From assembly GCA_024509875.1 (NCBI GenBank), contig JAMPIV010009928.1, positions 949,659 through 1,013,658 on the forward strand: 64,000 nt of DNA, read 5' to 3'. The stretch is from Oreohelix idahoensis (lineage: Eukaryota; Mollusca; Gastropoda; Stylommatophora; Oreohelicidae). This document shows positions 54,898-64,000 of the stretch, piece after piece. Position 1 is the stretch's first letter, and each line of letters starts with the position of its first letter. A model generated the notes under the pieces. It worked only from the letters and a program-made list of their open reading frames with translations. It did no database searches and was not told the origin of the DNA. The position numbers were made by a program, and so were the translations under genes.

Positions 54898-56386
54898 ATT
54901 CAGAAGAGGACGTTGCCAATTTGCATGCTTCGATAATCTTCTGTCTCAGCGCGATGACATACTCGTAAGAAGATTTTGTGTCATCGTCAATATTGTCAGC
55001 TGTTATAAGATCATGCAGCAAAGACATTGGGCCGCGCGGTCGCGCGCCAAAGACAAGTTCAAAGGGAGAAAACCCTGTATGTTCATTGGGGACCTCTCTG
55101 TACGCGAAGAGGGCCGCGGGTAAAACCCTATCCCAATCTTGAGGATGATCCTCAGTTATCTTCCCTAATAAGTTCTTAAGTGTTCTATTTAGTCGCTCGA
55201 CCATCCCATTGGACATAGGATGATAGATGCTACTCAAAGATCTCTCTATCTGTAGAGTAGACATTACTTGAGACATGGTATCCGATATCAGTTGGGTGCC
55301 ATGATCTGATAATATTTCTCCGGGGAATCCCAGCCGAGAAAATATAAGCCAAAGAGCATCTGCAATGTCAGCGGTAGTAATGCTCTTTAGAGGGATAGCC
55401 TCTGGCCAACGTGTGCACATGTCTACACACGTTAAGATAAACTGATGTCCTCTAGCAGATTTGATCTTGAATGGACCAATGATGTCTATCGCCATTTTCT
55501 GGAATGGACGAATAGGAATATCTGCAGCCTGAATAGGCGCAGCATGACGAGGACCTTTGGATTTGACTTCTTGACATACTTTACAGGATCGACAATAGAT
55601 CCGTATGTCCTTGTTCACAAAAGGCCAAAAGAAAGCCGCAAGAACTCTTGACTTTGTACGGGAAAAACCCATGTGACCAGCACACTGAGAGTCGTGTGCA
55701 TGTTGTAAGATCTTAACTCTCAAATTCTTGGGTACAAGAATCTGAGAATGACTTGACTTAGTGGAGTCTTGCACCATACGTACAAGTACGCCATTCTTCA
55801 TTGTAATCCAAGATTTACAATTTGAATCTTTATTCGGATCACCTTTCGTTACAAGAGTGAAGAATTTCTTAAGAGTCGGATCTTCTTCTTGTTGTTTTAT
55901 AAACGAGTCACGAGAAATTACCAAGGGATCATCTTGGTTATGCACTTCATTATCTTCAACAGATGAAGTTTCAGGCATATTGAGAGCTTGAGCTCTAGTG
56001 ACTACCGCATTAGCAGATTGCATATTTTGATTTTCCCAAACGGAAATTTGCTCCGGAGTGCATTCTTTGACTCCGTGAATGCGACCGATGATAAGATCAG
56101 CGATCGGATTCGGCAAAAGACATGCGTGTACATCTCCTGTGAAGAAAGGAGTAGCAATCCTAATGATAGCGGTAGAGTATTTCTCTATGGTGCCGCCAAA
56201 TGTTACGCATTTGACTACTTTGCCTGTAGAATGAGAAGGATCTATGAGTGACTGCCTAACCCCAATAGTTGTGCATCCAGAATCAAAAAGTACTGAGACT
56301 GGATTGTCATTTACTAAACCTTTGTGTAAGACAAGAGAACCTCTCCCATCATGCGCGATTGACGCAGGAAGAGCGATGCCCACAGC
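54866..56386 (-). pseudogene. element 2 protease and integrase
   Basis: The open frame begins just after a TAA at 56389-56387. Residues ~30-45: retropepsin active site SVLFDSGCTT (DSG). About 190-270: integrase zinc domain with HAHDSQCAGHMG and CRSCKVCQ (HHCC intact). About 285-440: catalytic core with FQKMAIDIIGPF (Asp), GEILSDHGTQLIS (Asp) and YHPMSNGMVERLNR (Glu), followed by FAYREVPNEHTGFSPFELVF. All three D,D,E residues are visible. The ORF ends in TAA at 54866 after a shift to the next frame. Protease and integrase both lie before RT. Confidence 0.9.
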
Positions 56387-58036
56387 TTAAAGTAGACACT
56401 GTGGTTGGCTCAAATAATGTTTTGCATTGGGGGCACTGAGATGCTCTCCCAAAATCAAAAGCGGCACATGCCATATTATTAGAGTCATCATTATCTTTAC
56501 TTTGTTTATAGGCTTCGTGGGACTCTTGCTGTGCAGAGTTCGCCTGGTAATGAGCTTTATGTTTTTTGAATTGTGCTCTACCTCTGTTATTATTGCCTCT
56601 GTACTTATCATTGTTTCCACTATTATAACCCCTACTCGGGTTTGAATCATAGCTCCTTTGGTTACTATCATCATATTCATTATAATGAGTATCTCGGTAA
56701 TTATGATCCTGTTGTCTCCATGAAGGAAAACTTGGATAGTTTCTAGAATGACTTCCTTTGCGAAAGTTCCTGTAATTATGACCACCCCTGAATCGAGGGC
56801 TGTCAGCTCTTCTCCAGGTATTCGAAGAAGAACCCTGAAATGATTGGTTACCTTGGTTCTGATAACTGTAATAGTTACCTTTTTTATTAAACTTATTTTG
56901 AGGTCCTTGGAATTTGTGAGAGTGATTAGGGTTGTATGGTGTTGCAGAAGCAACTGGCATACCTTCTTTAACCTTACTGTTGCTAATAGCTACGTCCGGA
57001 TGTGCAGTGACGTATTGGGTACAATACTGTTCCATTTCTTTTAGAGACTTAGGTTTACGCTCATGTAAGAATTCGAGGAAAGGTTTATTTATACTTGACA
57101 TAATCTTGTCTCTGAGTATCAAGTCCATAAGGGCTTCATAAGTCTTTTCTGTTTTGGATAGCTCAATCCAACGATCAAATGTAAGACGTGTCCTTGCAAT
57201 GAATTCTGAGAATTCTACACCTGCCTCAGGCACCATTGTCTTAAACAACTTCCGATAACCCTCTTCAGACAACTGATACTTCTTTAATAAGGCTGCCCTA
57301 ATAACATCATAGTTATCTTTGTCAGCCTCTTCAACCAAACTTAAACTAGTCAGAGAATCACCTTTCAGATTTTCTGATAACTGGTTAGCATATTGTGATT
57401 TGTCCACATTATGGGCTCGACAAGAGCGTTCAAATCTATTTAGCCAGAATGTTATGTCATCACTGGAAGGGTTGAACGCTGGTACCTTGACCTTGTAAGT
57501 AAAGGGTTTACCATTACCACCAGATGCTTGATTACCATCACTTATGTTTGTTAACTTTAACTTTTCTAACTCAAATGCTAAAAGTTCTTTTTTGTGTTCA
57601 TGTTCTCTTATTGCTTTTTTCTCTTGAGCTTCAGCTTCTCTTTGTAATCTTTTCTCTTCTGCAGCAGCTTGTAGCAGCAGCTTGTAATTTTTTCTCTTCT
57701 GCAGCAGCTTGTAATTTTTTCTCTTCAGCAGCAGCTTGTAATTTTTCTCTTCAGCAGCAGCCTCATCTTTTCTTTTCTCTTTTTCCATTTCCACCTGGAA
57801 TCTTTTTTCATCAGTCTGTATCTGCAATTTCTTTTGTTCATACTCTCTTTGTAATTTTTTTTTCCTCAGCTTCTAATCTTTTCTCCTCAGCTGCTAATTT
57901 CTTTTTCTTCAATCAGTGCTTTTCTTTCTTCAGCAGCTAATGCTTTGTCATATTGAGCAACTGCCCATTCTTCTAATTGCTGACCAGTCTTATCAAGAAC
58001 CTTGCCTTGTGTGATAAAATAATCTAATGTAGACAT
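56349..58036 (-). pseudogene. element 2 gag
   Basis: ATG at 58036-58034 starts MSTLDYFITQGKVLDKTG. One-base shifts in A runs near 57905 and 57860 break the N-terminal coiled coil, and the frame is then open from 57827 to TGA at 56349. Visible parts: a charged coiled coil with a 27-nt-type tandem repeat (57650-57760) readable in two frames; a capsid-like segment (PSSDDITFWLNRFERSCRAH, KYQLSEEGYRKLF); and a long Asn/Arg/Tyr/Ser-rich region with RG motifs. It ends in CPQCKTLF...LSCGHRSSC, a C-x2-C...C-x-H-x3-C pattern in place of a standard CCHC knuckle. It overlaps the protease frame by about 35 nt in the +1 frame. Confidence 0.82.
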
Positions 58037-58039
58037 CTT

Positions 58040-59342
58040 GTCTAATAAGATCAGTAATTTGCAAAAGTAAATAAATTCACTTTCTTAGTCTTAATCAAAG
58101 ACCTTGTATGATAACTTTGTAACCTGTGGAAAATAGTACTTAACTATCCCAATCACTGTGGGAAACAAGCCTTACAAAGGTCTTGTATAAATCCTTATAT
58201 AATAACAGCTATAAGTTGCTGGTTCACTCTATAATATAAGTGCAGTGCACCAGAAATAGTGTTTTATATCATCAACTGTGTACCTTTAGTAATAGCAATT
58301 AACTATCAGTTGATTCTTGTACATCAATTTATATGATCAACTATATTTTAAATAGTGTATGTCGATCAGGCACAAAACAAAACAGTTATACAGAAGAACA
58401 TGAAAACATTTGCGGAAATGAAATAAATCAAATGGGAAAAACAATAAAAGATAAACCGCAAGAGGATAACAAATACAAATAACGCCACAGTATATAAATA
58501 TAAATTGAGAATAGAACTGAAAGATAGAATAGGGTAGACCAACAAATTACAAACAAATCAAAACAAACTAAAGAACAGAGGAATATTACAAAAACAACAA
58601 TGAGTACAGTCTTCACAGCTAACACTAATAGCAACAGCTGTCGCAGCAAATTTTCAATCAAGAAAATTGCACCTATAGAAACGCACACATCAGACCCTCT
58701 ATTACGTGGGATACTCTGTTGTGTGACACCGCCCAACCAAAACAACAACCCGCTGGATACAAACAAATATCACATATAAATATTTAAACATAAATACATA
58801 AATGCATAAATAGTATGGCAATATGATGTAAATAGAGTGTTGCAGAAAGAATGTGTTGGAATGAAGGCTCAGTTACACTGCCTAATAGTACAGTACTGTG
58901 GTACTTTATTAAACAAATACTTCTGGTCTAATTATTTTAAATTCAACACAGAAATAGAAGCTCCATCGTTGATGTGAATGATAACAATCGATGTAGGACT
59001 TCTCAGTTCAATAACATTTCCTTTCGCAAACACTGTCAAATATTCTCCAGTCCTGATGTGTAATGTTCTATGTTTCAACCAAGCTTGCTGTGTAACACTG
59101 TCAGTTGTATGGCAAATGTCCAACGAACCAAATGTCAACAAACGCTGACCTAGTTACTGCATACTCTCGACAGGACAGGTCACGCTGACATCACTGTAGA
59201 GTTGTACTGTTGATGTATTTGTGTGTCGTAACAGACCCCAAGGAACGTCTGGTCTCAGTAGTTTACTTCTCAATATGGTCACTGTGCAGGTTGACCCAGG
59301 AAGCTGGCACACCAGTTGTTGTTAAATCTCATACTGGCCAGT
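58040..59342 (-). other. element 2 leader between 5' LTR and gag
   Basis: 1.3 kb without a convincing gene. Two minus-strand open frames of 70-112 codons (58428-58766, 58932-59141) show no family motif. Next to the LTR the minus strand reads ACTGGCCAGTATGAG, a possible primer-binding site two bases from the LTR end. Confidence 0.45.
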
Positions 59343-60893
59343 TGTTTTAAATCACGTTTTTATTTGTTAAATGCCGTGAATGTCCACCAGTTGATAAATG
59401 TAGATGTTGGGACTGGTGTAGTAAAGTGTAACGATTGTCAACTCATTAAACCCAGCACAGTTTTGGTCATACAGGTCATCTTGTCCTGGAACGTGATGAG
59501 GCTCCGACAAGAATGTGAGTGTAGACAATGAGTGTGTATATGAATGTCAGAACGCGAATGGTAGAATGATTCGATAGAGTTGACAGGTTGGTAGTACATC
59601 ACTCATACTCACACTGTTCGAATTCAAGAAGTACTGGAACTACGGTGGTCTTTTTATAACATTTAATGGGACGCACACTTGGACAGTACGTGTATGGTTA
59701 CAGGAACAAATGTCGACATAGACAGCATAATGTTGATCACAGGAATATCATCTTAAGTTAGCATTCATGCTTGGCAAATATCATAATGGAGCATTCGTAA
59801 ATAAGCATTCAGAGTTCCATCATGTAAATCATCTGGCTTTACTGACTGGGCACGTCAGACCATAACCAATATATAGGAAGGCTCCTAGACCTAACCTCGT
59901 CTAGCGAATATCCCTTCACGTAAAGTTCAATATATATATTTTTCATAAAGATATAGGAATCCCAGACATGGGTTCTCACATGTAGCAGTGATCTCTTGGT
60001 TCATCGAGCGATAGTACAGGCATCCCTTTTTCTCACTCGATAAATACAAAGTATATGGATTTCAACATGGCTGTGCTTCTCTCGTGAGCTTCACTCACTA
60101 TTGGATACAGACCAAAATTGGTCATTCGTTAAATGTCCTCATTTCTTCATAGCTTCTATCATAGAGGTAATTGAATAATATCATATAATCTAGTGCTGAT
60201 ACATAGGAATGTCATCTTCCTTTGAATAAATATTCTTTTCAAAAGTACCACTGTGCATCTGCTTATCGACAACGATGGCGAAGCCCAAGTTCATAATAAA
60301 TTGTGGTTTTACCTTTCTATGCGAAATATAACTTTGCCATTCCTTGGCAAAAGAGAATAAACACTGGGGTAAAGTACATACAACATGTCTAAATGACTAT
60401 CACTTTTCCCATTTACTGTATTTTTCCCCATTTACTTATAGATCACTTTTTCGGCGATAAGCCGGCTACAACAAAATTCGACATCCCGACAGGATGACAG
60501 CCATGAATCACACCCCCTGCTAGCGATACTTCCGCTGCATAGCCTTTGACCTTTTCTAGCGACAACCAACATAGTTCGACTTAGAAATGTAAAGATATCC
60601 ATATATAAGACAGACTCGTCCTACTCATACAAACACTACGTATAAATTCAGGCCATAGATATACTGAAGCAAGAACAATCTATTCCTACCCAGGCAAAGA
60701 ATAAATCGCAGTAGGCCTAGATTCGTCCGCGGAATCCGATCGAAGATGACGGAACTCCTTTCAAGGGAAGTAACTCAAAAATGACTTCTCCTTAAGCACT
60801 TAAAAAAGGAAATACTTTGTTTACAAAATATTTGCGAACATAATAAGTATATAAATGTATTATATTGCAAGATAGTAAAGATTGCACTTTACA
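59343..60893 (-). repeat. 5' LTR of element 2 (outer 11 bp missing)
   Basis: It is a near-identical repeat of 51103-52632. It ends TTGCACTTTACA and passes straight into element 3 RT sequence, while the other LTR continues GTCTTACCACA before the internal region. Confidence 0.85.
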
Positions 60894-61409
60894 ATTCTGA
60901 AGCAGGATGGTTCTCTTCGGGTTTGCCTTGACCCAAAACACTTAAACAACAGTCTAAAGCGCTGTCCACACAAAATGCATACAGTGGAAGAGATAACTCA
61001 CAGATTCCACAATGCCAAATATTTTTCTAAACTAGATGCTGTACACGGATACTGGAGTGTTGAGATAGCAGAGGAAAGTCAACTCCTTACAACTTTTCGA
61101 ACACCATTCGGCAGATATTGTTTCAAGAGACTCCCATTTGGTTTGAATATATCACAAGACATCTTTCAACAGAAGATTGACAACATTGTTGAGCAATGTT
61201 CTGGTACAGTGGCTATTGCGGATGACATTGTAGTCTGCGGCAGGTCAGAACAAGAACACGACCGTAACTTGATTAACTTGATGCATGTAGCACAGGCCAA
61301 TGGGCTAACATTCAACAGCAAAAAGTGTACAATTAAGGCAACGGAGATACAATTTTTTGGATTGCTGTACACCCAGAATGGTGTAAAACCAGACCCTAAA
61401 AAAGGTTGA
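60894..61409 (+). pseudogene. element 3 reverse transcriptase, N-terminally truncated
   Basis: It resumes at ILKQDGSLRVCLDPKHLNNS. Motifs: AKYFSKLDAVHGYWSVEI, KRLPFGLNISQDIFQQ, and the catalytic box TVAIADDIVVCG with both Asp. The frame ends prematurely at about 61407-61409 because a run of six A (61398-61403) seems one base too long, and the continuation KEL-QQFLGAVNFLAQ is found in the next frame. The first ~100 residues of RT and all of protease are missing at the element 2 junction. Confidence 0.88.
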
Positions 61410-62143
61410 AGATATTCATGACATGCCAACACCAGCTACAAAGAAGGAACTGCAACAATTCTTAGGTGCTGTCAATTTCCTAGCACAATTCATACCAAAT
61501 TTGTCAGCTGCTGCAGAACCTTTGCGATCTCTACTACAGAATGAAACTCCGTATGAATGGTCAGAAGACTACCAACACATATTCAACCACTTGAAGACCC
61601 TCATATCATCTGATGCATGCTTGAAATACTATGACATGCAAGCACCCACTTTTCTCATGGTTGATTCCAGTCTGAAAGGCCTAGGAGCAGCACTTTTGCA
61701 ACCAAACAAAAATCCTGAAGGACACTATGCCAAAGAACTTCGTCCTGTAGCTTACGCAAGCAAATCATTAAGTTCTGGCGAAAAGAAACTTGCAAACATT
61801 GAAAGAGAAATGCTAGCTGTACGTTTTTGGAATCAAACGCTTCCACACATTTCTTTTCAACCGCCCATTTACAATTCTCTCAGATCACAAGCCACTTGAG
61901 ATGATTCATAAAAAACCAATAGCTTCAGCACCACCACGACTACAAGCTCTGTTATTGGAAACACAAGGTTATGATTTTAATATTCAGTATATCCCAGGAG
62001 AGGATATAGGTCTTGCAGATGCTCTCAGCAGACTAATAAAATACCAAACCCCAACAAGACAGCAGATCTTACCCCAAACATCAAAGTTGATTTTGTCAAG
62101 TTTAGCGATAATCGGCTTGAACACATCAGAGAAGACACAATGA
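61410..62143 (+). pseudogene. element 3 RNase H (frameshifted)
   Basis: First part 61423-61899: ATKKELQQFLGAVNFLAQFI, FLMVDSSLKGLGAALLQ (Asp), KLANIEREMLAV (Glu). A single extra base near 61822 shifts the frame, and the domain continues in the frame of 61901-62143 with YDFNIQYIPGEDIGLADALS. A further one-base shift at a C run near 62050 moves the linker into the integrase frame. Confidence 0.82.
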
Positions 62144-62874
62144 GAGATCCTATCCTTAACTCTCTCAAAGAACTGATATACCATGGATGGCCAAGCTCTA
62201 TCAGGGAAGTTCCAACACACATCCGTCCATACTACTCGATGAGGGACGAGTTAAGCATCGAAGATGGTCTGATCCTTAAAGGAGATCGCATTGTTGTACC
62301 AGAAACACAACGCGATATCATCATTAAGCAGCTCCATAATAGTCACCTTGGTATTGTGAAGACACAACTGAGAGCAAAGAAAGATGTTTACTGGCCACAG
62401 ATAAACAAGGACATAGAAACACTATGTAAAAACTGTTCAATTTGCCAAGAACATGCAAATAGGCAGTGCAGAGAACCTCTCATACCATCAGACATACCAT
62501 TGAGCCCTTGGAGCATTATAGGAACTGATATTTTCTCAATCGACAATAATGACTATCTTATTATTGCTGATTACTACAGCAAATTTCCCATCATTGAGAA
62601 ACTTCCACACCCCTCACCATCAGCTGTTATTGCAGACATTCCAACGAAGTATTGCACCATGTTTCGCACCCCCTATCAAATTAGATCACACAACGGCCCA
62701 CATTCCTCAGGTCAAGCATACAGAAACTTCACTAAGGACTGGAAGATCAAAAACACAACATCATCACCTAGATACCCTAAATCTAATGGTTTCATTGAGA
62801 GACAGATACAAACTATCAAGTCAATCATGAAGAAAACAAGAACAGAGGATGTACACCTAGCACTCTTGAGATAG
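62110..62874 (+). pseudogene. element 3 integrase, catalytic Asp replaced by His
   Basis: Zinc domain: IIKQLHNSHLGIVKTQLRAK and CKNCSICQEHA (HHCC present). Catalytic core: WSIIGTDIFSIDNNDY (first Asp); RSHNGPHSSG where family members have SDNGPQ, so the second catalytic Asp is His; YPKSNGFIERQIQTIK (Glu present). A TAG at 62872-62874 ends the frame and is followed in frame by RTTPVDSKIDSPAELMF. The protein would be inactive even if frames were intact. Confidence 0.87.
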
Positions 62875-63429
62875 AGAACAACACCGGTAGACAGTAAGAT
62901 CGACAGTCCAGCAGAACTTATGTTTGATAGAAGAATTAAAGACCTCCTACCATCTAAGGTCCACTTCCGTCCACAACATAGAGACAGCACATATGATCAA
63001 CTTCAGCATCGTCAGCAATTTCAGAAATCCAACTATGACAAATGTGCTAACGACTTACCACCATTATATCCTGGTCAGCATGTGACTACCTACAACCACA
63101 ACAATGACACATGGTCAAAAGCAACAATCATTTCCAGAAACCCTGAACCCAGGAGCTATACTTTAAGACCAGACAGCAGCAGCAACCTCCTGAGGCGAAA
63201 CAGAGTGGACATAAGAGAAATCCCACAGAATACAACAGAACAGAGAATTCCCATGCTTTCAACAGACAATGCAGTAACTCCAGACCTTGGTGCCCCACAA
63301 AACCAACAAGCGCCAAGGCCGAAATCACAACCAACTCAAGCTAAACCAGGGACTTCCGCAGAACCACCAGCACTTTACACCACTCGTTCTGGCCGTACAG
63401 TGACACCTCCCAGCCGATACAGACAGTGA
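62875..63429 (+). pseudogene. element 3 integrase C-terminal tail
   Basis: It continues in the same frame after the TAG: SPAELMFDRRIKDLLPSKVH, YDKCANDLPPLYPGQHVTTY, WSKATIISRNPEPRSYTLRP, then a Pro/Gln-rich end (APRPKSQPTQAKPGTSAEPP, TRSGRTVTPPSRYRQ). This is the usual C-terminus of K02A2.6-like pol proteins. The stop TGA is at 63427-63429. Confidence 0.85.
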
Positions 63430-63519
63430 CATATATATACTCACACTGAGCATTACACATACTTATCCTTTATCACATGAAACATTTCGTTGGAAATGTT
63501 TGCACACATTTTTTTTTCA

Positions 63520-63531
63520 AAAAAGGGGGGA
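63520..63531 (+). other. polypurine tract of element 3
   Basis: AAAAAAGGGGGGA adjoins the TG of the 3' LTR. Confidence 0.85.
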
Positions 63532-63714
63532 TGTAATATAATACATAAATACGAAACCACACATTGTAATATAATGCGAATCTTGACATGTACGACATCC
63601 TGTAAATAAACATGGCTACAAACTGAACATGCTTTTACTGAGTGCCTTCTGAAACATGTGTGTGCTTGTGTAGATGACGAGGTAATGCTTATATACATAC
63701 ATCATAACATTACA
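63532..63714 (+). repeat. 3' LTR of element 3 (183 bp)
   Basis: Repeat of 49815-49997, followed by the TAGTA duplication at 63715-63719. Confidence 0.93.
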
Positions 63715-63814
63715 TAGTAGTTTATTTATTTACTGATAAAACACTCACTCTTTATCTTTGAAGACAATGATGATGATCCTGATAGTCTTAGTGCACTATT
63801 TCAGATTGCACAAT

Positions 63815-63880
63815 TTCTTATGTATGTATGTATGTGTGTAATGTGTGTGTATGTATGTATATATGATATCATTAACGCTG
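63815..63880. repeat. TATG/TG microsatellite
   Basis: TATGTATGTATGTATGTGTG and further TGTG/TATG units. The rest of 63720-64000 is AT-rich with no gene. Confidence 0.75.
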
Positions 63881-64000
63881 TATGAATTTCTGTAAATTTA
63901 CTCTATGTAAATTCTAATGATTCTCCTATATGCCATGTTGTATTTTGTTATATCAATGTATTTTCTGGAACATAAAAATTCTGATATGTATGTATGTAGC

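Larger units (their letters stand above)
51103..60893 (-). mobile_element. Gypsy element 2: Gmr1-type order, inserted in element 3
   Basis: This minus-strand element has ~1.54-kb LTRs at 51103-52643 and 59343-60893. Internal order (minus sense): leader, gag, protease, integrase, RT, RNase H. Integrase precedes RT, as in Gmr1-type elements. The outer 11 bp of the right (5') LTR (GTCTTACCACA on the plus strand) are missing, no target duplication is visible, and part of element 3 is lost there. A deletion at that junction is therefore likely. ORFs are broken by several one-base shifts. Confidence 0.88.
49815..63714 (+). mobile_element. Gypsy element 3 (Mag/K02A2.6-like), split by element 2
   Basis: Short LTRs of 183 bp (TGTAATATAA...CATTACA) lie at 49815-49997 and 63532-63714, flanked by TAGTA on both sides (49810-49814 and 63715-63719). 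Order: gag with two zinc knuckles, then, after the inserted element 2, RT, RNase H and integrase. This is the standard Gypsy order. Sequence style (DGSLRVCLDPKHLN, IADDIVVCG, CKNCSICQ) is that of the K02A2.6/Mag-like group. Protease and the first part of RT are missing at the junction with element 2. Confidence 0.9.

Noticed and set aside
56387..56953. 188-codon ORF overlapping element 2 gag
   Set aside because: It is the +1 shadow of the low-complexity gag tail. It matters only because its stop bounds the protease frame.
57524..57940. 138-codon plus-strand ORF rich in Phe/Ser/Ala
   Set aside because: Antisense of the gag coiled-coil repeats.
49815..63714. Reading elements 2 and 3 as one bidirectional retroelement
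   Set aside because: Each has its own LTR pair. The 183-bp LTRs carry a TAGTA duplication, and the 1.54-kb repeats enclose only the minus-strand genes.

Overview
The window reads as a repeat-saturated invertebrate nuclear genome, most likely a mollusc or another lophotrochozoan. The reasons are low GC, no operons, spliced coding exons, many RTE-type and RNase H-bearing non-LTR retrotransposons with microsatellite tails, hAT transposons, core-domain SINEs and Ty3/Gypsy elements. The organism call is inference from repeat content. No tRNA, rRNA, CRISPR array or bacterial feature was seen.

Only one host gene can be supported. Two minus-strand exons (18834-19096 and 13809-13993) join in phase and encode the start of a DUF4062 domain, as found at the head of TEP1/NWD/TTC41-like NACHT-TPR-WD proteins. 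The 4.8-kb intron between them is packed with mobile elements. The rest of the gene lies outside the window or was not recognised.

1-13.8 kb: SINE-like and RTE 3' fragments, a 5'-truncated RTE copy with perfect 12-bp target-site duplications (TSDs), a complete 4.06-kb EN-RT-RNase H LINE (5642-9704, 12-bp TSD), a decayed I-like LINE, and a decayed RTE pseudogene split by a 1.07-kb non-autonomous hAT element. 14-25 kb: further RTE copies (families called A and B here), an RNase H LINE end, SINEs, a three-copy unknown repeat and a pogo-like terminal sequence. 25.4-35 kb: a three-level nest in which a minus-strand RNase H LINE contains a 6.7-kb hAT transposon, which contains a full-length 3.3-kb RTE-A element. 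35-40.5 kb: inverted LINE fragments and a SINE.

40.5-63.7 kb holds three Gypsy elements. Element 1 (40515-49643, plus) has 2.4-kb LTRs that are almost identical. It lies at the 3' edge of a SINE. Element 3 (49815-63714, plus) is Mag/K02A2.6-like, with 183-bp LTRs and the usual RT-RNase H-integrase order. It is split by element 2 (51103-60893, minus), which has ~1.54-kb LTRs. Elements 1 and 2 both carry integrase upstream of reverse transcriptase, the Gmr1-type, copia-like order. Element 1 also lacks protease and the integrase core, and carries an unrecognised ~400-nt filler where the core should be. This trio is the most interesting part of the window.

Almost every element ORF is broken by CpG-type stop codons, by single-base length changes (often in homopolymers) or by loss of catalytic residues. 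I therefore call them pseudogenes, although the LTR pairs indicate recent insertion.
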